Below are positions 8,609-10,830 of a stretch of DNA of 10,830 nt, piece after piece. Under the pieces are notes generated by a model. That model searched no databases. It was given only the letters and a program-made list of their open reading frames with translations, and was not told the origin of the DNA. The DNA is taken from NCBI GenBank assembly GCA_029935275.1, contig JAOZKQ010000048.1, forward strand, positions 1 through 10,830, in the 5' to 3' direction. Numbering within the stretch: the stretch's first letter is position 1; each line of letters opens with the position of its first letter. The position numbers and the translations under genes are program-made. Origin of the DNA: Bacteroidales bacterium (GTDB lineage Bacteria > Bacteroidota > Bacteroidia > Bacteroidales > VadinHA17).

Positions 8609-10182
8609 CGTAATAGTTTTATACTTTTTAAGCTAATGCCCCTGACTCTGATTGCAGCATCAAATGTTCCCGGCACCTCCCATCCGAAATTCATTGAGGT
8701 GATTATCAAATCTTCTAATGTTGTGTTTCTAAAAACATCATGTTCTTTCATTGCCTCAAGAGCTCTTTTTATTAAGGGCTTAATATCTATATGGGTTGTA
8801 TGCCAGTTACCATCATGCAAACTCACATTACCCCATATTTTTGTTTCAGGCACTCCGTATATGAAAGTACTGGTACCAATATCCCATAAAACAGTTTCAT
8901 TATACCTTAGAATTGGGTACCTGAAATCAAATGAAGGAAGACCAAACCATATTCTTTGATGATAATCTGCTGAGTTTTTATTGTTATTCACCAACATAAA
9001 GTAGAAAGGAGTCTGAGCAGTATGAATGGATGAATTATAAGTTCTGGTTGTCATTTTGTTTTCACACTTTTCAAGTTTTATTTCCATGGAAAAATCCAAA
9101 CGGTCTGCCTCTCCTACGTTCGGACTTTCATCATGAAAATTCTGGGATATTAACAGATGAGGCCAGGATTGACCATTCAGCCTCGGACTATCATATTCCT
9201 TACTGGCATCCACTTCAAGCCAAAGTGAATGATTAGGAAACAAGGCTATCTTTTTACCTTCATTTGCATACTCAATACTACCATCAATACCCTCTGTTGG
9301 TGGTGTATGCGCCAGATCGTATTTACTATTCCACTGTGCCAGTATCCATACAGGATGTGAACCATCCTTCCCGAAATCAAGAGTATCAAGAAAGGTTTTT
9401 TCAAATCCGCCTCCCTGCTGGACAATGGCAGGATCCAAAGGGGTCAAAGCAAAACCTTTTTCAAACTGAATATCCCGAATCACTTCCGTATAAACTATAC
9501 TATCAAAGCTTTGGGTGATAAAGATCTTGTCATCTCCATACCCTGTATCCCCGTCACTGGTAGTAACATAAGACCGAACGTGGTATGCAGTACCTGGTAA
9601 TAAACCGGTAATCAGACTGGAAAACAAATCATCTCCAGGCCCATCGGAGGTTTTGGAATCCTCAAGAGAAGGATTTAAATTTTGGCTCCAACATACTCCT
9701 TTTGCAATAATTTGTGCTCCGAAACTTTTTGTAATAACTCCTCCACTTGTTGCTGAAGTATTTGTTACTTCAGTAGCATCATTTGTAGTAATCAGGGGCA
9801 CAAAAAGGGTTGCAAAAATCTCATTGTTACCATAGGCTATTCCTCCATTATTGGTAGCAAAAGCTCTCACATAATAAGTTGTTCCTCCAGTCAGTCCTGA
9901 GAGTTGGGAGGTGAACTTATCAAGTCCCAAAGAATCCAGAGACTTTGCACCTCCAATTGTAGGATCCTCAATTGTATCCCAGCAGATCCCACGGGTTGAT
10001 ATTGCATTTCCTCCATCTGAAATAATTTCACCCCCACCCATTGCTGATGACCCTGTTATGGAATTAATACATAAAGTTTCCACAGTTGCAACGACTGTTG
10101 CAGGAATATTTTCATTTTTGCAGGATAGAAGAACTATCATCAAAACAAGCAACTTAAGAATATTCATTATTCCACTTTTCAT
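8605..10182 (-). CDS. Lipoprotein with two FN3-like modules and an unrecognised C-terminal domain
   Basis: 525 residues. ATG at 10182 is chosen; ATG at 10167 (Met6) would leave the same signal intact. Hydrophobic 8-19 followed by LLSC (18-21) is a good lipobox with Cys21 acylated. Residues 33-125 and 130-223 are two copies of a Bacteroidota FN3-like module: each has a Gly-rich strand (GGGEII / SGGVIT), RGICW / KGVCW with a following Pro, a GL..GT.Y..R motif and a final YG....F.T. Residues ~225-525 form a beta-rich domain with many aromatics (GFEKTFLDTLDF, PVWILAQWNSKYD, RIWFGLPSFDFR, GNWHTTHIDI). I do not recognise this domain and see no catalytic signature. It sits directly after a TonB-dependent receptor gene, where SusD would normally be, and is coupled to a lipoprotein esterase. 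A role in glycan capture at the cell surface is a reasonable guess; an unrecognised lyase or hydrolase cannot be excluded. Confidence 0.82.
   Translation of the reverse strand: MKSGIMNILKLLVLMIVLLSCKNENIPATVVATVETLCINSITGSSAMGGGEIISDGGNAISTRGICWDTIEDPTIGGAKSLDSLGLDKFTSQLSGLTGGTTYYVRAFATNNGGIAYGNNEIFATLFVPLITTNDATEVTNTSATSGGVITKSFGAQIIAKGVCWSQNLNPSLEDSKTSDGPGDDLFSSLITGLLPGTAYHVRSYVTTSDGDTGYGDDKIFITQSFDSIVYTEVIRDIQFEKGFALTPLDPAIVQQGGGFEKTFLDTLDFGKDGSHPVWILAQWNSKYDLAHTPPTEGIDGSIEYANEGKKIALFPNHSLWLEVDASKEYDSPRLNGQSWPHLLISQNFHDESPNVGEADRLDFSMEIKLEKCENKMTTRTYNSSIHTAQTPFYFMLVNNNKNSADYHQRIWFGLPSFDFRYPILRYNETVLWDIGTSTFIYGVPETKIWGNVSLHDGNWHTTHIDIKPLIKRALEAMKEHDVFRNTTLEDLIITSMNFGWEVPGTFDAAIRVRGISLKSIKLLR
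9514..10086 (-). repeat. Two tandem FN3-like protein modules within the lipoprotein gene
   Basis: Module 1 covers 9808-10086 and module 2 covers 9514-9795. They share the pattern GG.I......I...G.CW.....P, then G....F.S.L.GL..GT.Y.VR, then G..YG....F.T. The DNA copies have diverged clearly, so the duplication is old. These modules usually act as spacers that lift a C-terminal functional domain away from the lipid anchor. Confidence 0.7.
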
Positions 10183-10357
10183 CCTTTTACTTTTCCCCGT
10201 AACAAGTAATGCCTCCTGTTCCAGGCAGTTAATCTGGAAGCTTCAGAACAAAAGATTATTTTGTCCTGTCTAAATTCACCTTTTATGTTGTAAGGCATTT
10301 GAATATTGTTTACTATATTATATTTGATTGATTCATTTATTATCAATTATATTTTTA
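10183..10357. other. 175-bp gap between receptor and lipoprotein genes
   Basis: AT-rich gap with no gene. A weak inverted repeat (ATTGAT 10327-10332, ATCAAT 10342-10347) follows the receptor stop codon but has no T-run, so I do not call it a terminator. A near-match to the Bacteroidota -7 box (ATCTTTTG on the minus strand, around 10250-10258) lacks a -33 TTG at the right distance. GTAAAAGG abuts the lipoprotein ATG. The gap may hold an internal promoter or an RNA-processing site, but nothing is clear enough to name. Confidence 0.35.
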
Positions 10358-10830
10358 TTAAAAAGTATATCTGATCCCAAAATTGCTTGTCCATCCATAC
10401 CTTTCCACATGAATAGGCCTGGAATCCCCTTTCATGTACTGTTCTTCCTGTATATTGTTAATATTTGAAATGCTGAACATTAATTCCAGCCCTTTTACAG
10501 GTAATGTCAATCTGCTTTGGAAATCCCACCTGACAAATGCGATCTTATAAACATGCTTCTCAACAGCACCACTAAGACTGATAGGTATATCACTTATATA
10601 TTGAAATGAAATCCAGGAATCAAATCCTTTGTAACTAAAGCCAAGTGATGCGTTGGCCAAATGCGAAGGCTGGTTAATCATTGGACCTGCAAAGGCAGAA
10701 TCCACTCTAATTTTATTATAAATAACTCTTCCTGCATCAGTGGTGTCAACAGATACCATATTTACTTCTTCCCATGGATATTTGGTTTTATTATTTATGT
10801 AAGAGTAATTCAATGACAAAGTAAAATAGC
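10358..10830 (-). CDS. TonB-dependent receptor, C-terminal beta-barrel strands (5' end outside window)
   Basis: The frame is open from the right edge to TAA at 10358; about 157 residues are visible and the TTG at 10819 is not the real start. The sequence alternates polar and hydrophobic residues in amphipathic strands (YFTLSLNYSYI, LANASLGFSYKGFDSWISFQY, GLELMFSISNINN) and ends GIRYTF with a terminal Phe, the outer-membrane beta-barrel assembly signal. The closing segment (SNINNIQEEQYMKGDSRP, then YGWTSNFGIRYTF) reads more like the non-SusC TonB-dependent receptors known from TonB-Xanth-Caul-type families than like SusC. Such receptors import oligosaccharides or other large ligands using TonB energy. 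The next gene downstream is a lipoprotein without SusD features, 175 bp away. The receptor class is confident; the subfamily is an inference from the tail alone. Confidence 0.85.
   Translation of the reverse strand, partial: YFTLSLNYSYINNKTKYPWEEVNMVSVDTTDAGRVIYNKIRVDSAFAGPMINQPSHLANASLGFSYKGFDSWISFQYISDIPISLSGAVEKHVYKIAFVRWDFQSRLTLPVKGLELMFSISNINNIQEEQYMKGDSRPIHVERYGWTSNFGIRYTF

Noticed and set aside
8636..8959. 107-codon open frame on the plus strand
   Set aside because: It lies entirely antisense to the lipoprotein's C-terminal domain, and its translation shows no domain, signal peptide or composition of a real protein.
10201..10225. AGGAGG-like motif and small hairpin upstream of the FN3 lipoprotein
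   Set aside because: AGGAGG is about 30 nt before the ATG, too far to act as its ribosome site, no in-frame start lies at the right distance, and the hairpin stem is only 4-5 bp.
9911..10273. 120-codon plus-strand open frame across the lipoprotein start
   Set aside because: It is antisense to the signal peptide and first FN3 module; the apparent hydrophobic stretch is a mirror of the complementary strand's low-complexity coding.

Overview
The window looks like part of a glycan-degradation locus from a Bacteroidota bacterium. Three things point there: two proteins end in type IX secretion (T9SS) type A sorting domains; there are two N-terminal lipoproteins, an outer-membrane TonB-dependent receptor C-terminus and several secreted carbohydrate-active enzymes; and the DNA is AT-rich with little Shine-Dalgarno signal before most starts. 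A working T9SS argues against classical gut Bacteroides and fits an environmental Bacteroidota lineage better. No rRNA, tRNA, CRISPR array or transposase gene is visible.

Layout. Bases 1-918 (+) hold the 3' end of a secreted protein of unknown function with a T9SS sorting domain. Bases 919-1120 separate convergent genes and hold a strong intrinsic terminator and a separate perfect 8-bp hairpin. From 1121 to the right edge everything is on the minus strand. Read in the direction of transcription (right to left) the order is: the C-terminus of a TonB-dependent receptor (cut by the edge); a lipoprotein with two FN3-like modules and an unrecognised C-terminal domain; a SASA-type acetylesterase lipoprotein with an extra N-terminal beta-rich domain, overlapping the previous gene by 4 bp (ATGA); a DUF5060 / DUF4038-like (apiosidase-type) TIM-barrel hydrolase with a collagen-binding-like domain and a T9SS tail; an alpha/beta-hydrolase esterase of the acetylxylan-esterase/BD-FAE type; and a GH78-type alpha-L-rhamnosidase. 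Gaps are 175, -4, 66, 23 and 115 bp, so the last five genes look like one operon, possibly extended from the receptor gene.

How they may work together (inference). The lipoprotein and the T9SS-exported barrel would act at the cell surface, the receptor would import oligosaccharides, and the plain signal-peptide enzymes (rhamnosidase, alpha/beta hydrolase) would finish the job in the periplasm. Two unrelated esterase folds beside a rhamnosidase and an apiosidase-like enzyme suggest an O-acetylated, rhamnose-containing glycan, such as a pectic rhamnogalacturonan or an acetylated exopolysaccharide or glycoside. No SusD-like gene lies next to the receptor; the FN3 lipoprotein occupies that position. 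This is the most unusual organisational feature of the window.
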